From NCBI GenBank assembly GCA_963575745.1, contig CAUYUJ010011525.1:142501-206500 (forward strand): DNA of 64,000 nt, in the 5' to 3' direction. The translations under genes were made by a program, and so were the position numbers. Each line of letters opens with the position of its first letter. The stretch's first letter is position 1. This document shows, one piece after another, positions 23,055 through 34,950 of the stretch. Origin of the DNA: Prorocentrum cordatum (lineage: Eukaryota > Sar > Dinophyceae > Prorocentrales > Prorocentraceae). The notes beneath the pieces are model-generated. The model was not told the DNA's origin. It ran no database searches and saw only the letters and a program-made list of their open reading frames with translations.

Positions 23055-25600
23055 ATGCTCATAAGCTGTCCCCAGTGCCGAGTTCGAAGAGGGCCGGCTG
23101 ATTTATTTGCGATAAATTACAAGGTCGAAGAGGTCCGGCGGATTCCATGCTGAGGATGTCCCGAGCGAGACGCTGGCTTTTGAGATTCCGATCGGTAAAG
23201 CACAGGGTCGAGTGTATTTGCTCGCTTGCTGCGGATGTCTCAAGCGAAACGCTGGTTTTGCACAAGTGGTTGAGGATGTCTCGAGCAAAACGCTTGTCTT
23301 GTCCTATAGATTGCTCTTCTCCTGGGGGGCTGAATTCAGAGGATGTCTCAGGCGAAATTATTGTTTTCACGTGCCCAGGTCGCCCAGCGTGTCCAGGCCA
23401 CCCAATGGGGTAGCTAACATAGCTGCCCCGAGCTGGAACCAACGTGTGCGGGCTACCCACGAAGGGGGCTATCTAACATGCGGCCGCTTGGAAGGCACCA
23501 GCGTGGGGGCCGCACGAGAACCAGACAAAATCAATAAGTCGACACCAAAAGTGTGATAACTTGACATTTTCTTCGGCTTGTGATTCCCAGCTTTCCCGCT
23601 GCAGTATCTAGCATGGTGGTCCCGACCTGGAAGCAGGTGTTTCACGTGTCCTGGCCACCCCGAGAGGTATCCAACATGGTGCCCCCAAGCTGGAACCAAA
23701 TGTTTTCAAGTGTCCAGGCCACCCAGAGTGGTATCCAACATGGTTGTCCCTCGTGGAGCCACATGTTTTCACGTGTCTGGGCCACCCAGAAGGGTATCTA
23801 ACATGGTTGTCCCTCGCTAGAACCAAATGTTGTCACGTGTCCAGGCTACCCAGAGGGAGATATCTAGCATTGTGGCCCCGAGCTAGAATTATATGTTTTT
23901 GTTTTTGTATCCAGACCACCCAGGGGTGGTATCTGACATAGTGGTCGCGAGCTGGGACCACATGTTTTTACGCGTCCAGGCCGCCGAGGGGGTGGTACCT
24001 CAGATGGTTGCCTCTTGCCCCTCGCTAGAGCCACGTGTTTTCATGTGTCCAGGCCCCTTGGAGTGGTATCTAACATTATGGCCCCGAGCCCCGAGCTGGA
24101 ACAGCGTGTTTTCACGTGCCCAGGCCACCCAGAAGGGGTATCTAACGTGGTTGCCCTGGGCTGCAACCACGTGCTTGCACGTGTCCAGGCCACCCGGAGG
24201 GTATCTGACATGGTTACCCCGAGCCGGGACCACGTGCAGTTACGTGTGCGGGCCACCCAATGTGGTCGTCTGGGCGACCCCAGCGTGGGGGCCCACACGA
24301 CCAAGAAAGCATCAATAAATCGACGCCAGATGTGCAATGACCTGGTACAGCTTCTTCGGCTTGTGATGCTCCAGATTGCCCACTACTAAAATTGTAGTCC
24401 CGAGCTGGAGCCACGTTGGTTTGCGTGTCCAGGCCACCCAGAGGGATACCTAACGTGGTAGCCCCAAGCTGGAACCACGTGTTCCCCCCTGTCCAGGCCA
24501 CCCAGGGCGTGATATAACATGGTTGCCCCGAGCTGGAGCCATGTGTTTTCGCGTGCCCAGGCCACCCAGTCGGGGTATACAACATAGTTGTCCCGAGCTG
24601 GAACCACGTTTTTTTGCGTGTCCAGGCCACCCAGGGCGGTATCTAATATCGTGGTCCCGAGCTGGAGCCACGTTCTTTTTCGTGCCCAGGCCACCCATGG
24701 GGGTATCTAACAAGGTGGTCCCGAGCTGGGACCATGGTTTTTTACGCGTCTTGACCACCCAGGGCGGGATCTGACATGGTTGTCCCAGGCTAGAGCCAAG
24801 TGTTTCGTGTTTTCACGTGTTCACGCCACCCAGGTGGTATCCAACATGGTGGTCACGAGTTGGAAGCACGTCCCGCACAGGAGGGTATCTGACATGATGG
24901 TCCCGAACCTCAAGCCATGCGTACGTCCCCTGGCACGTCGCCTAGGACGTTCCCTGGCACGATCCATGGCGCGTCCCCCTTTGCACGTCGCGCGGCGCGT
25001 CCCCTGGCGCGTCCATAGGCACGTTCCGTGGCGCGTCCTTCTGGCACGACATTCCGCATGGCACGTCACGGCACGCACGTCGCACGGGTCATGAGGTCTC
25101 GATGTTATCCAGTTCTGGGCGAGCAATGCGCCCAGACATCTCGAGCTTGAGGCCCAGCTCAGTCATGTCAGGATTCGGATGCCAGGGAAGATTTGATCCA
25201 CGACGCAACAGAGCACAGAACTGTTCAGATTCCCCCCCTTCCGGTTCGTCCCGCTTCCGAACTGAATCGGATCTTGAGCTCCAGCTGGTCGAGCGCCTTG
25301 CGCGTTCCGATTGCAGCCAGATCTGAGTTATGCGTTCAGGCAGCTCGAGTTTAAAATACCGATCTGTTCGATCGGGATTTGACGCCAAAGACGACCTGAT
25401 CCACAATGCAATAGAGCATGGCGCGTCTCGGTTCAGCATGGCACAGCACAGCCGCTTGCACTGCACATCACCATGGCTACCTTGAGCATTGCAATTGCCC
25501 GTCGCCCAAATCTCTCGTCTTGGACATATTACATGCTTCGCACTTCTATTTCTCTTTCCGGGTTCGTGGGGCGATCATGTTCACGGCTGTTGCACAGGCC
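23055..25600 (+). repeat. 2.5 kb composite repeat, unit 1
   Basis: Head module from GTGCCGAGTTCGAAGAGGGCC (23078) with internal GAGGATGTCTCGAGCGAAACG-like subrepeats. Body of about 64-bp units (consensus contains CCCGAGCTGGAACCACGTG and TGTCCAGGCCACCCAG), for example at 24399, 24463, 24527, 24592 and 24656. Linker modules of about 150 bp lie at 23440-23600 and 24240-24395. A tail module of about 490 bp lies at 25090-25580. Unit 2 is at 26890-29320. Confidence 0.88.
23440..23600 (+). repeat. Linker module, copy 1 of 5
   Basis: Contains GTGTGCGGGC, CAGCGTGGGGGC, AATCAATAAGTCGAC and a TTCTTCGGCTTGTGATT end. The same series is found at 24240-24395, 27260-27430, 27780-27940 and 28445-28610, and it punctuates the 64-bp arrays. 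Confidence 0.8.
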
Positions 25601-25619
25601 AGTGCAAGGAGAGAGCTAT

Positions 25620-25800
25620 GGCCTCTCGCGGCCGTCCTGGTGGGGTTCTTGGAGTCCCCCTCGGGCGTGATGGAAGCCTCTTGAGCCGTCTGGAGGCCAT
25701 CTTGGGCGTCTAGGAGCGATCTCTCGGGGACCCGATGCCGTCTTGGACCATGAGGGAGGCATCTTTGGGGCCCTCTTGGCTCCGAAAACTTTATGCGAGA
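25620..25800 (+). repeat. CTTGGGGCC-type degenerate repeat
   Basis: Short units around GGCCGTCTTGGA and CTTTGGGGCCCTCTTGG, as at 48.1-48.7 kb and in the 365-bp satellite. Confidence 0.5.
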
Positions 25801-26087
25801 ACACTCCCCCAGTACTCGACGCGGCCCCGGAAATCCGGCAATGTGGGGTCCGGGCCCTTTCATATTCATCCAGTCAGAGTTGAGAGCGAAGAATTCCAAG
25901 GGAGCTGAGGACAGTCCAACTCGTGCCTCAAGGCACGGTTGCGGGTATAATCTCACATGCTATTCAGCGCAAGGATGCTTCCCCTCGGCGGGACCTCCTG
26001 TCGCAACATCGGGTTGTCAGATTCCATGCCAATTTACGATGTTGCTTCAATGTCCGTGAGGGCTTCGCCCTTTACCGCCGGCCCCCT

Positions 26088-26095
26088 CTCTCTCT

Positions 26096-26131
<36 letters not shown>

Positions 26132-26179
26132 ATCACTCTCTCTCTCTCTCTTTTCCTTCTCTCTCTCTCTCTCTTTCTC

Positions 26180-26218
<39 letters not shown>
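26088..26218 (+). repeat. CT microsatellite
   Basis: About 130 bases of CT dinucleotide with a few interruptions. Confidence 0.95.
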
Positions 26219-26219
<1 letters not shown>

Positions 26220-26369
26220 AGAATGGAGGATCTCAGAGTCATGTCGGCGTGTCTTGGGCGCCGTCTTGGAGACATTCAGGAGTATCTTGCGGGGGCGGGC
26301 CGGAAGCAGCAACGGATATCAGCATGGTGTGGCCATGATTGCACATGTTGCTGCATGTGGGGGCGCTCC

Positions 26370-26850
26370 CCGCACGAATCTGCTGTAATTTACAGGGGGG
26401 CTCTGGCTTCGCAAGCGCGATTCTAATGTAAGTACAACGTACTCTTGCCTGCGGAGCGCGAATATGAAGCAGTTTACAAAGAAGTCTGGCCTCGGGAGCG
26501 CGGATGTTGTTCAATTCGTTTATTATTGTGTCATCGGCAGAGCGAATCTGGGCACAACGTATGCATGACTTTGTACTCGGGAGCGCGAATCTGGCGTAAT
26601 TTGCAAAAAGGTTTATGACCTCGGAAGCGCCAATCTTGTGGAAGTGGTGAAGGGCTCTTGATTCAGGAGCGCGAGTCTGGTGTAATGCACGAAGGGCTCT
26701 GGTTCCAGGAGCGACAGCCTGGATTAATTTGCGCAGGACTCTGGCCTCGGGGGCGCGATTCTGGTGTCATGTGTTAAGGGTTCTGGCCTCGGGAGCGCGG
26801 ATCTTAGTACTATACGTAGGGTTCTGGTTTCGGGGCCGCGAATCTCAGGC
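26370..26850 (+). repeat. 43-bp tandem repeat between the two composite units
   Basis: Units contain CTGGCCTCGGGAGCGCGAATCTGG-like sequence. Landmarks fall at about 26579, 26623, 26665, 26708, 26749, 26790 and 26831; the period is 42-44 bp and the left units are more diverged. Confidence 0.85.
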
Positions 26851-26889
26851 GCTTCCCGGAAAAGGCGCAGGCCCAGGGTTGTCTTTTAT

Positions 26890-26946
26890 TTGGTGAGTTG
26901 TCTTCGGTGCCAAGTTCGAAGAGGGCCGACTGACATATTTTCAATA

Positions 26947-26980
<34 letters not shown>

Positions 26981-29320
26981 GAGGTCGAAGAGGGCCGACA
27001 TATCAAATGTGGAGGACGTCCCGCGCGAATCGATGTTTTGAAATTCTTGGCGATTAATCAAATCATATAGTACATATATTCGTTTGTTGCAGATGTCTCG
27101 TGCGAAACGCTTGGCTTGTAACATGAGTTGAGGATGTCCACTTCGATCGGTTGTTTTGTTCCTAGAGATTGCTCCTCTGCTTTGGGCCAGCCAAAATTCA
27201 GAGGATGTCTCAGGCGAATGTTTGTTCTCACGTGCCGAGGTCGACCATGGGGTATTTACGTGTGCGGGGCACCCACACGGGGGAGTATCCAACATGCGGT
27301 CGCCTGGGGGGGGGGGCCACCGTGGGGGGCCCAAAACAGCCAGACTAAATCAATACATCCACACAAAATGTGTAATAATGTGGCGCACTTTCTTCTGCTG
27401 GTTGTTTTCCAGATTTCACCTTTGGGTATCGAGCATGGTGGTCTCGAGCTGGAACCACGTGTTTTGTGTTCAGGCCACCCAGGGGGATATTTAACATGGC
27501 GGTCCCGAGCTGGAGCCGTGCGTTTTTACGTATCCAGGCCACCCAGGGGGGGAATCTAACATAGTGGTCGCTTGCTGGAGCTATGTGTTTTTACGTGTCC
27601 TGGCCGCCCATGGCGGGGCATCTAAGATGGTTGCCTTTTGCCGCTCGCTGGAACCACATGTTTCATGTGTCCAGGCCACCCAGAAAGCCCCAAGCTGGAA
27701 CCACGTGCTCTCACGTGTCCAGGCCACCGAGAGGGATATTCAACATGGTTGCCTCGAACTGTAACTACGTGTGTTTACGTGTGCGGGCCACCAAAGGAGG
27801 GTATCTAACATGTGGTGGCTGGGGCGCCCCGATTGCGGGGGCCCACATGGGCCAGACAAATCAATAAATCAACGCCAGATACGCAAGAATCTGACGCAGT
27901 TTCTTCGGCAAGTGATTTTCCAGAAGCCCCCCGTGTGGTATTTTACATGGTGGTCCCGACCTGAAGGCCACCCAGAGAGGTATCTAACATGGTATCCCCG
28001 AGCTGAAACCAAGTTTTTTTACGTGTGGCCCCTAGCTGGGGCCACGTCTTTTCATGTGTCCAGGCCACACTGGGAGATATCCAACATGTTGCCCCCGAGC
28101 TGGGACCACGTGTTTTTACGTGTCCATGCCACCCAGGGGGGGTAACATGGTGGTCCCGAGCTGGAACCATTGGCTTTCGCGTCTCGAGGCCGCCCGAGGG
28201 AGGGGGGGATCTAAGATGGTTGCTTCGTGTCCCTCGCTGGAACAATGTGTTTCATGTGTCCCGGTCACCCAGGAATTGATTTAACATGGTGGCCCCGAGC
28301 TGGAATCACGTCTTTCACGTGCCCAAGCCACCCAGAGGGGTACTTAACATGGTGGCACAGGGTCAGAACCACGTGCGTTCACGTGTCCAGGCCACCAGGA
28401 GGGGTAGCTAACATGGTTGCCTCGAGATAGAACCACGTGTACGTGCGCGAGCCACCCATGGAAGGGTATCTAATATGTGGTCGTCTTGGGGGCGCCCCCA
28501 TTGCGGGGGCCCACAAGAGCCAGACAACATCAATAAATCAACGCCAGATGATCAATATTCTCACACATATTATTATGCTGGTGTTGTTCCAGATTTCCCA
28601 TTGGGTTATCTAGCATGGTGGTCCCGAGCTGGAGCCGCGCGTTTTTACGTGTCCAGGCCACCCAGGTTGATATTCAACATAGTGGCCCCGAGTTGTCCTC
28701 GCCGTCCGCCGTCATTGTCGTCGTCGTTTCGGCCCGCCCCTTCTCGATGCATTTCGCCTAGGTTTGGACTCGTCCTTATCAGTTCGCCTTGTGGCGGAAC
28801 ATAATCCGTTCATGCGGTCTCGACTGCAATCAGCTCTGGGCGAGCGATGCGCCCAGGCAGCTCGAGTTCGAGGCCCAGCTCAGTTCTGTCAGGATTCGGA
28901 TGCCAGGGAAGATTTGATCCGCGACGCAACAGAGCACAGAACTGTTCATATTCCCCCCCAGTCGGTTCGTCCCGCTTCCGAACTGAATTGGGTCTTGAGT
29001 TCGAGCTGGTCGAGCGTCCCGCGCATTTCGATTGCGGTCAGATCTGAGTTATGCGTTCAGGCAGTTCGAGCTTAAGATTCAGATCAGTTCGATCGGGATT
29101 ATGACGCCTCGACTGACCACAGTGCAATAGATCACAGCACTTCACGCGGCATGGCGCGTCTCCGTTCATCACAGCACAGAACAGCACAGCCCCTGGCACT
29201 GTATGTCACCGTGGCTATCTCGAGTATTACCATTGCCCGTCGCCCAAATTCTAGTGGCTAGAACAATTTCCATGCTTCACATGTCTACATCACTTTCTGG
29301 GTCCGTGGGTCGATCATGTT
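26890..29320 (+). repeat. 2.5 kb composite repeat, unit 2
   Basis: Same order as unit 1: head with GTGCCAAGTTCGAAGAGGGCC (26909), GATGTCTC subrepeats, 64-bp arrays, three linkers (27260, 27780 and 28445) and the tail module at 28795-29305. A TA microsatellite (26948-26978) interrupts its head. It is about 3.8 kb downstream of unit 1, in the same orientation. Confidence 0.87.
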
Positions 29321-29539
29321 TACGTGTGCTTGGACCCCCCATGGAGTTCTGAGAACCCCGGGGGTGGGTAGTAAAATATTGGTTTTCCCCATTCACACGG
29401 GCAGCACCAGCTTACAGTTGAAAGCAGATAGTAGAGCTACAAACATTGGAGACTGGAAACTGGAACTGGTGCAGGGCGCTGAAAACCTTAAATGCCTGGT
29501 GGCTCCACAAGGGAGCCGGCGGATTGAAGTTTCGTCGTC

Positions 29540-29666
29540 GACGTTGCGAAATGGGCGGCGGGAGCAGGATGCGGCGCCGCACGTCGCACATGGGGGGGGC
29601 AGTTCCGATTCAAGAAAATCGCGCGGAGCTCCGAAAGTTGATGTTCACACACTTGCTTTTCCTTCA
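29540..29666 (+). mobile_element. Partial foldback element adjacent to exon 4
   Basis: The right arm AGTTCCGATTCAAGAAAATCG, CGCGGAGCTCCGAAAGTTGA and the end CTTGCTTTTCCTTCAG align with the right arm of the 17311-17491 element. The left arm is not recognisable. It ends 40 bases before exon 4. Confidence 0.6.
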
Positions 29667-29705
29667 GACCTCGTCGTTCCTGGTCGTCCTTCCTCGGACC
29701 GCGAG

Positions 29706-29763
29706 GTACTACAGCGGGGGTGTATACAGCAGCACCGAGAACCAGCACGCAGAGTGGGAGCAG
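29706..29763 (+). CDS. Cathepsin C-like exon 4
   Basis: Following the split Met codon, this exon reads YYSGGVYSSTENQHAEWEQ, the family's (Y)YxxGIY segment before the catalytic His. The acceptor is GCGAG before the exon G, and the donor is CAG|GT at 29764. A half copy of the foldback element described at 17.3 kb ends about 40 bases upstream with a TTTTCCTTCAG motif that is itself acceptor-like. Exon 4 joins exon 5 in phase 0 to give EWEQ-VDHAV, as expected for the family. The intron that follows is 20.5 kb and contains the LINE and the large satellites. Confidence 0.82.
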
Positions 29764-29767
29764 GTTC

Positions 29768-29828
29768 GTCTCCTCCTCCTTCTCCTCCTCCTCCCTCTCC
29801 TCTTCCTCCTCCTCCTCCTCCTCCCTCG
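29768..29828 (+). repeat. CTC array immediately after exon 4
   Basis: About 60 bases of CTC with interruptions, starting four bases into the intron. Confidence 0.9.
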
Positions 29829-29829
29829 A

Positions 29830-30272
29830 GCTTCGGGCTAGTGGTATTGGATCCGTACTGGAGCTGCCATCTCCCCCCAGGGGCGGTCGCCCCGAGGGAG
29901 GGGGGTCAAAGTGGTAGGATCTGTAGAAGTCAGCGGACGCGACAAGTGGGACCCCCTTAGGGGCGAGGCAGCCATGTCCCTCAGCACCCTGGGGGGGGGG
30001 GGAGGAGGCGGAGGAGGAGGAGTGAGAGAGGCAGACGATACAGCCTGAGAGAAGTCAAGGGAGGAAAAACACACCCAGGCCCGATACTTGGCGTGTACTA
30101 AGCGGCCCTGGGCGTTTACTAAAAAGCCTTGCCCTGTTCGATTCCTTCTGTGGGTGCGTTTACCAAACGGCTTTTCGTGTCGGGTGATTATTCTGGGGGT
30201 GGATCCTCTGCCTTCTAAGAGAGAAAGAGGGAGAGAGAGAGAGAGAGAAAAAAAAGAGAGAGAGAGAGAGAG

Positions 30273-30318
<46 letters not shown>

Positions 30319-30710
30319 CGACAGGAAGCGGGTGCGCTGCAGGGCGAGAGCGGCCGTGGCCACACTCGCCGAAAGAGGGGTGGCGCAGGGGCCTCTCCCA
30401 CCACCCCCGACCCCACCAAGGTGATGCTCACTTACCCATCGGTTGTTGAAAGTGGGTATGTGGGGACTCCCAGATTCCAGCTTGCTTTCGGCGCCTTCCT
30501 ACTTCAGTGATCGAGCGACTTCACCTTTTCCGTCCTCCTTAAGGTGGCGGGCGGACACCCAATCTATGTTCAACGCCTTCCTTTGTCATGTTTCTACCTA
30601 ATTCTTCCGACCGATGGGTCACCCCCACCAACGGGATTCTCATTTACTTGTTATCGAAAACGTTGGGGGCGTTTGGTGTCCGTCTTCAACGTTTCATGTT
30701 GTGGTGGACC
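29830..30710. other. Intron 4 start, (GA)n plus poly(A) at 30214-30316
   Basis: No gene is recognised. 30214-30272 is GA-rich and 30273-30316 is A44. A G-run and GGA repeat lie at about 29991-30025. Confidence 0.6.
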
Positions 30711-30985
30711 AGAAAAGAAAAAAAACAGCGGCAACCCGACGTAAAACAAGACCGGCACCGACTTGGCCCAAAGCGAATGAAACACGGCAGCCCAAAACAG
30801 AAAACAACATCAAGCAATTGGAAGAAACTTAAAACCGAAAAATGGCAGTGAAAAGCGATTTAAAAAACGGATCGCAATGCGAACCGAAAACGGCGAGGCG
30901 GCAATCCCGAAACGGAGAAAAGACAGCCCCAACACAGAAGAAAACGTCTATCTTGAAACAAACAACCCAAAAAACGTCCCCTGCG
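30710..30985. other. A-rich, purine-skewed island
   Basis: About 275 bases rich in AAAAC and GAAAAC phrases, in contrast with the GC-rich neighbours. No frame or RNA gene is recognised. Confidence 0.5.
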
Positions 30986-31700
30986 TTTTAAGAACCTCTG
31001 AGGATCCTCACCCACCGAGGCAGGCGAAGGGTTCCCAGGGAGGGGCTGGGCATCGCGCTGGGGGTGTCCACTGGGCGCGGGGAGGTCTGCGTCATCCCGC
31101 AGCGCTGGCCACGGGATGCTGCTGTTCCCACCCTCGGAGCGATCCCACCCCCCAGTCCCACAGTTGCTGCGGGCAGTTGCACTGGGCACGGTGGAGACCC
31201 ATGCCAAGAAACACCCTGGTTGCCTCCAGGGTGCCTTGGGTTTCTTGGGATTCAGTGGTTTTGCTACGGAAGCCGTGACGCTCCCACTCCACAAGTCGAT
31301 GGACGTCCTGGGATCTCAGGATCGGGTTTGTTGTGGAAGGTTTCTTGCGGCGGGCGGTTGCGCAGCTGCCGTGCGCCAGGGCTGGCGCGCGCGCCAGTGG
31401 GTGAGAGCAATTGGCGGTTGAGGAAGGCTGGCAAGTTTGAAGGGCGAAGGAAAGAGGCGGTGGGCTGCGTGGCGCTAGTGGTGCGATTGCGGCGGCAGCC
31501 GCACTCGCCAAGGTGGACGGCGCAAGGGCCTCCCGTCGACCCCGTAGGGCACTCCATTGGGAAGGGCCCCCGTCCCACCCGAGGAACCCTCACCCACCGA
31601 GGTAGGCAATGAGTTCTAATGGGTAGACTGAGGCCGATCCAGGGCTGCCTAGTGGGGAAGAGGAGGTCTGCGCCATCCGTGGCGGCGGCCGCGAGTTGTC
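30985..31700 (+). repeat. Two copies of a 120-bp dispersed repeat
   Basis: Phrases around CCTCACCCACCGAGG..AGG and GGAGGTCTGCG.CATCC occur at about 31000-31100 and again at about 31583-31675, with related fragments at 30365-30420 and 31500-31560. Confidence 0.5.
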
Positions 31701-32139
31701 GCCCTCCCTCCTGCCCCCGTGTTGGCCCACCCAACCCTCCACGAAGAGTTGGCCGTGAGAGCGGCCAGATGGTAGATGTGGCGAGAACAGCGAGACTGAG
31801 GTAGGGTGGCGGTAGGCAGTTCTGCTGAGGCTGAGTAGGAGTTTAAACGAGGCGGTGGGAGTGCGCGGTCTTACCCCGCCCGATCCCGCCACCACAAGAG
31901 TAGGGAGGGGAAGTTTGGTGGGGCGGGTGGCGGGGGGGTCGGTCGAAGGCAGGTGGAGCCAAGAGCTAGTGAAGGTTGGAGTTGGGTTGAGGCCCCCTTA
32001 ACATCAGGGGGGAAGTAGGCGCTTCGTGCTGTCGCCTCCAGGGCCCACGCGATGCTGGTGATTAAGGCTACCACCAAGGACGTACATGAGAGAGCTCTAC
32101 CCACTGATCCGTGGAAGTATGCGGCCCACCTAGGACCAT

Positions 32140-32600
32140 CTAGTGTTAGAATAGCACGGGTGGGTGAGACAGCCGCGGCGGGCTGTGGAGCATTGTGTTA
32201 CCGTGGACCCACTTGCATAGCGTTGGCGCGCGGGTGAGAAAGCCACGGAGGGTGTTGGATCCTTCCGCGACCGTGGACACATTGCATAGCATATTTGTTG
32301 TTGGTGTAGGCGCCGTGTTGTGCTATGAATGTCGGGTGGTCCTCTGCGCATGGGAAAACCACGGCGGGCGTTGAAGCTTGGTAATGCCGTGGATATACTA
32401 GCATATCGTTGGCCTGTGGGTGAGAAGGCCACGGCGGGTGGTCAAGCCTTTGTGGCCGTGGACCCACTGCCCACTGCATTGCAGAGTTGTTGAAGGTGTA
32501 GCCGCTGCCGTGTTGCTATGGGACGTCGGATGATCTCGTGCGGGTGAGAAAGTCACGGCGGGTTTGGGCGCCCGGTCACACGGTGGACTCACTATGTTCT
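32140..32600 (+). repeat. Degenerate tandem repeat
   Basis: GGGTGAGAAAGCCACGGCGGG recurs at about 32165, 32233, 32413 and 32546, with CGTGGACCCACT and GCATAGCGTTGG phrases between. A related GGGAAAACCACGGCGGG is at 32350. The period is irregular (about 65-190). Confidence 0.65.
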
Positions 32601-34526
32601 TGCCCTTCGAGGTGGTAGCAGCCGCCGTGTGCTAGGATGAGGTATGAGAGCTTCGTGCGCCGTGCGCGTAGGTGATCCAGCTGCTGCTGCTGCCGCAACG
32701 GCGACTGCGGCGATGTGGTGTAAGTGCCGAGGTAAGTAAGGGAAAGCTGGTAACGCCCTTGGCTGCCAGGAGCAAAATTGAACGGTTTAAGCTGTCGCCG
32801 CTTGGAGCAAACTTGGCGAAGGGGGGGCGGCGCATTGACGGGCCTCCGTGAGGCGGGCCCCGTCACGGCATGAGGGTCGCGTTCGTGTCGTAATTGGTGG
32901 GTGTTGGGGCGAGTAGAATTCGCGGCGCGCGTTCGTCTCCAGCTGGAGGGTCCGCGCCACGGGCCGCGAGCGTTGCATGGGGCGGGGCGTCGCGTTGCCA
33001 TCGATCGCGCTGTCGGCGGGATCGGTGCAGGGTTGTCCGCATCACGTGCGGTTCCAAGTTGGTCGGGTCGGTGGCGGTTGTTCGTTTGGCTTGCGCGGGC
33101 AGTTTTGTTGCCCATGTGGTTATAGCCACGATTGCCTTCCTCCTCGCCGTCGTCGGTGACAGACGCGGTGTCGGAGCACAGTCTCGGGTATCGCGTGTCC
33201 AATAAGTGGACCTCGTTGTCTTTCCGCGCGCGGTCGTCGGCGATCGCGATCGCGTTCGCGGGGGGTCGTGGGCGAGGCAGTTATCCCAGCGGCGATGTGG
33301 GGAAGTGGAACTGTTCAAGTAGTAGACGCCGCAGGTGATATTTCTTTTCCCCGTTGCCCATCGCAAGTGCGAGTCCTCGGGTGAAGAGGTCGGTGTGGTT
33401 CCCGTCTTGCGGAGGGGGGGCTTGTTCAGACCTCCCTGGGCGGTCAGTGTGTCTGGGGGTCGTCGTGGGGTCAGGGGGAGAGACGGGGGGTCGGGCCCCG
33501 GGTTTCCGTGGGTCGCGTGGGTCGCTTTGGTCGTTTGTTCTTTCCCCCTGCATTGCAGCGGGTAGTTCATGCGGCAGTTCGCACCTCCGGCGACACCTTT
33601 CTGAAATGCCGTCGTTGCGAAGGGGCGCTGGTCCTCCGTCAGGGTTGTGTCATTAGTTGACTCTGGCGCAGTTGATGATCTCATCGCAGCTGCGTTGGGC
33701 GCAGTCGCACTGGGGGGGCCACCTCTTGGGCGTCGCCGGCGGTTGGGCACGCCATTGTTCTGCACATTTGGTGAGTGGCGCACAGCATCAACACCGTCTG
33801 GTTAGCCGCCATGGTGAATCGGGCGGCTGGTTGACTGGTCGGATTATGGCTGCTATGTAGCGCGCCAGTGAAATATTGCATGATACGATCGTGATCGCGG
33901 CGATCTCGCAGATGCGGGTCACGAGCTCGGTTATGCATGGCGCCCATTTTGATGGCATTGGCCAGGCTGTTATCGATGATATTGCGCGCGTTCAACTTGA
34001 AGAGATGGGTGTTCTTTTCGTAGTGAGTGCTGCTGATAGTATCGACCAGTCTGTCGATCGTATCGTGCTGGGTGTCCGTTGTCGTTGCTCCTGTGCGAAT
34101 GCTAGAGGGTGGCTCCTCGACAGGTCCCTGAGCTCCTCCGCGAACTGTGCCACGCCCCCTGCGGTAGTCTGCTTGGTTGTCCTGTCGGGAGGTGGGGGCT
34201 TGCATGGGACGTGGGAGTTGTCGTTCTTAGGTGCGTCCTGTGCGGGGGGTCGACCGTCGCGGGATGACGGCATCGGCTTGGGCGGCGGTTTGCGGGTGCC
34301 GCTTGGGGCTGATGCGCGCGACGCCGTTGCCGTCGTTGGCCCTTGGGCCTAGCCGCCTGTCGCCAGTCAGTCGGCACTGAATGTCAGGTTGTGGCATGGG
34401 GGCGATCGCGTCAGATTGCGCCGTCCTGCCGTGCCTCGGCGGGGGCACTTTGGACGGCATTGAATGGTGTCGGGGGGGGCGGTGGGGGGTGGGGCGGTGT
34501 CTTCCAGCAGTTGGCGATGGGCACAC
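32576..34526 (-). other. Strongly GT-skewed region with overlapping minus-strand open frames
   Basis: Three overlapping minus-strand frames of 174, 306 and 208 codons (34205-33681, 33783-32863 and 33202-32576), plus one at 34526-34227, cover almost 2 kb. The + strand here is unusually G/T-rich, which removes minus-strand stops and gives Thr-, Asn-, Arg- and His-rich translations. The 174-codon frame contains a non-repetitive stretch (THYEKNTHLFKLNARNIIDN) that looks more protein-like than the rest. No family is recognised. It may be a gag-like relic or only skewed DNA. Confidence 0.25.
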
Positions 34527-34614
34527 GCTCAGATTCAGATGAGAATCCAGTTGCAGAATTCTGCTGTTCTCGCAGTCGTAGTCGCATTCGCGATGACAGT
34601 CGCAGTGGCAACGG

Positions 34615-34950
34615 CAGTCGCAGTCACAGCCTCAGCCTCAGCCTGCCTCAGCCTCAGACTCAGCCTCAGCCTCAGCCTGCCTGCAGCCTGCCTCAGCCTG
34701 ATTCAGCCTCAGCCTCAGTCTGCCTTCAGCCTCAGCCTCAGCCTCAGCCTGCCTCAGCCTCAGCCTGCATCAGCCTCAGCCTCAGCCTCAGCCGGCCTCG
34801 GCATCAGCCTGCCTCAGCCTCAGCCTCAGCCTGCCTCAGCCTCAGCCTCAGTCTGCTTCACCCTCAGCCTCAGTCTGCCTTCAGCCTCGGCCTCAGCCTC
34901 AGCCTGCCTCAGCCTCAGCCTGATTCAACCTCAGCATCAGCCTGCCTCAG
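34615..34950 (+). repeat. CAGCCT hexamer array with GCCTGCCT insertions
   Basis: About 335 bases of CAGCCT and CAGCCTGC units. Ser-Ala-Ser and Gln-Pro-Gln translations are artefacts. Confidence 0.93.

Noticed and set aside
24390-24900. 64-bp repeats as a CRISPR array
   Set aside because: Whole units repeat with gradual divergence; there are no unique spacers, and the context is eukaryotic.
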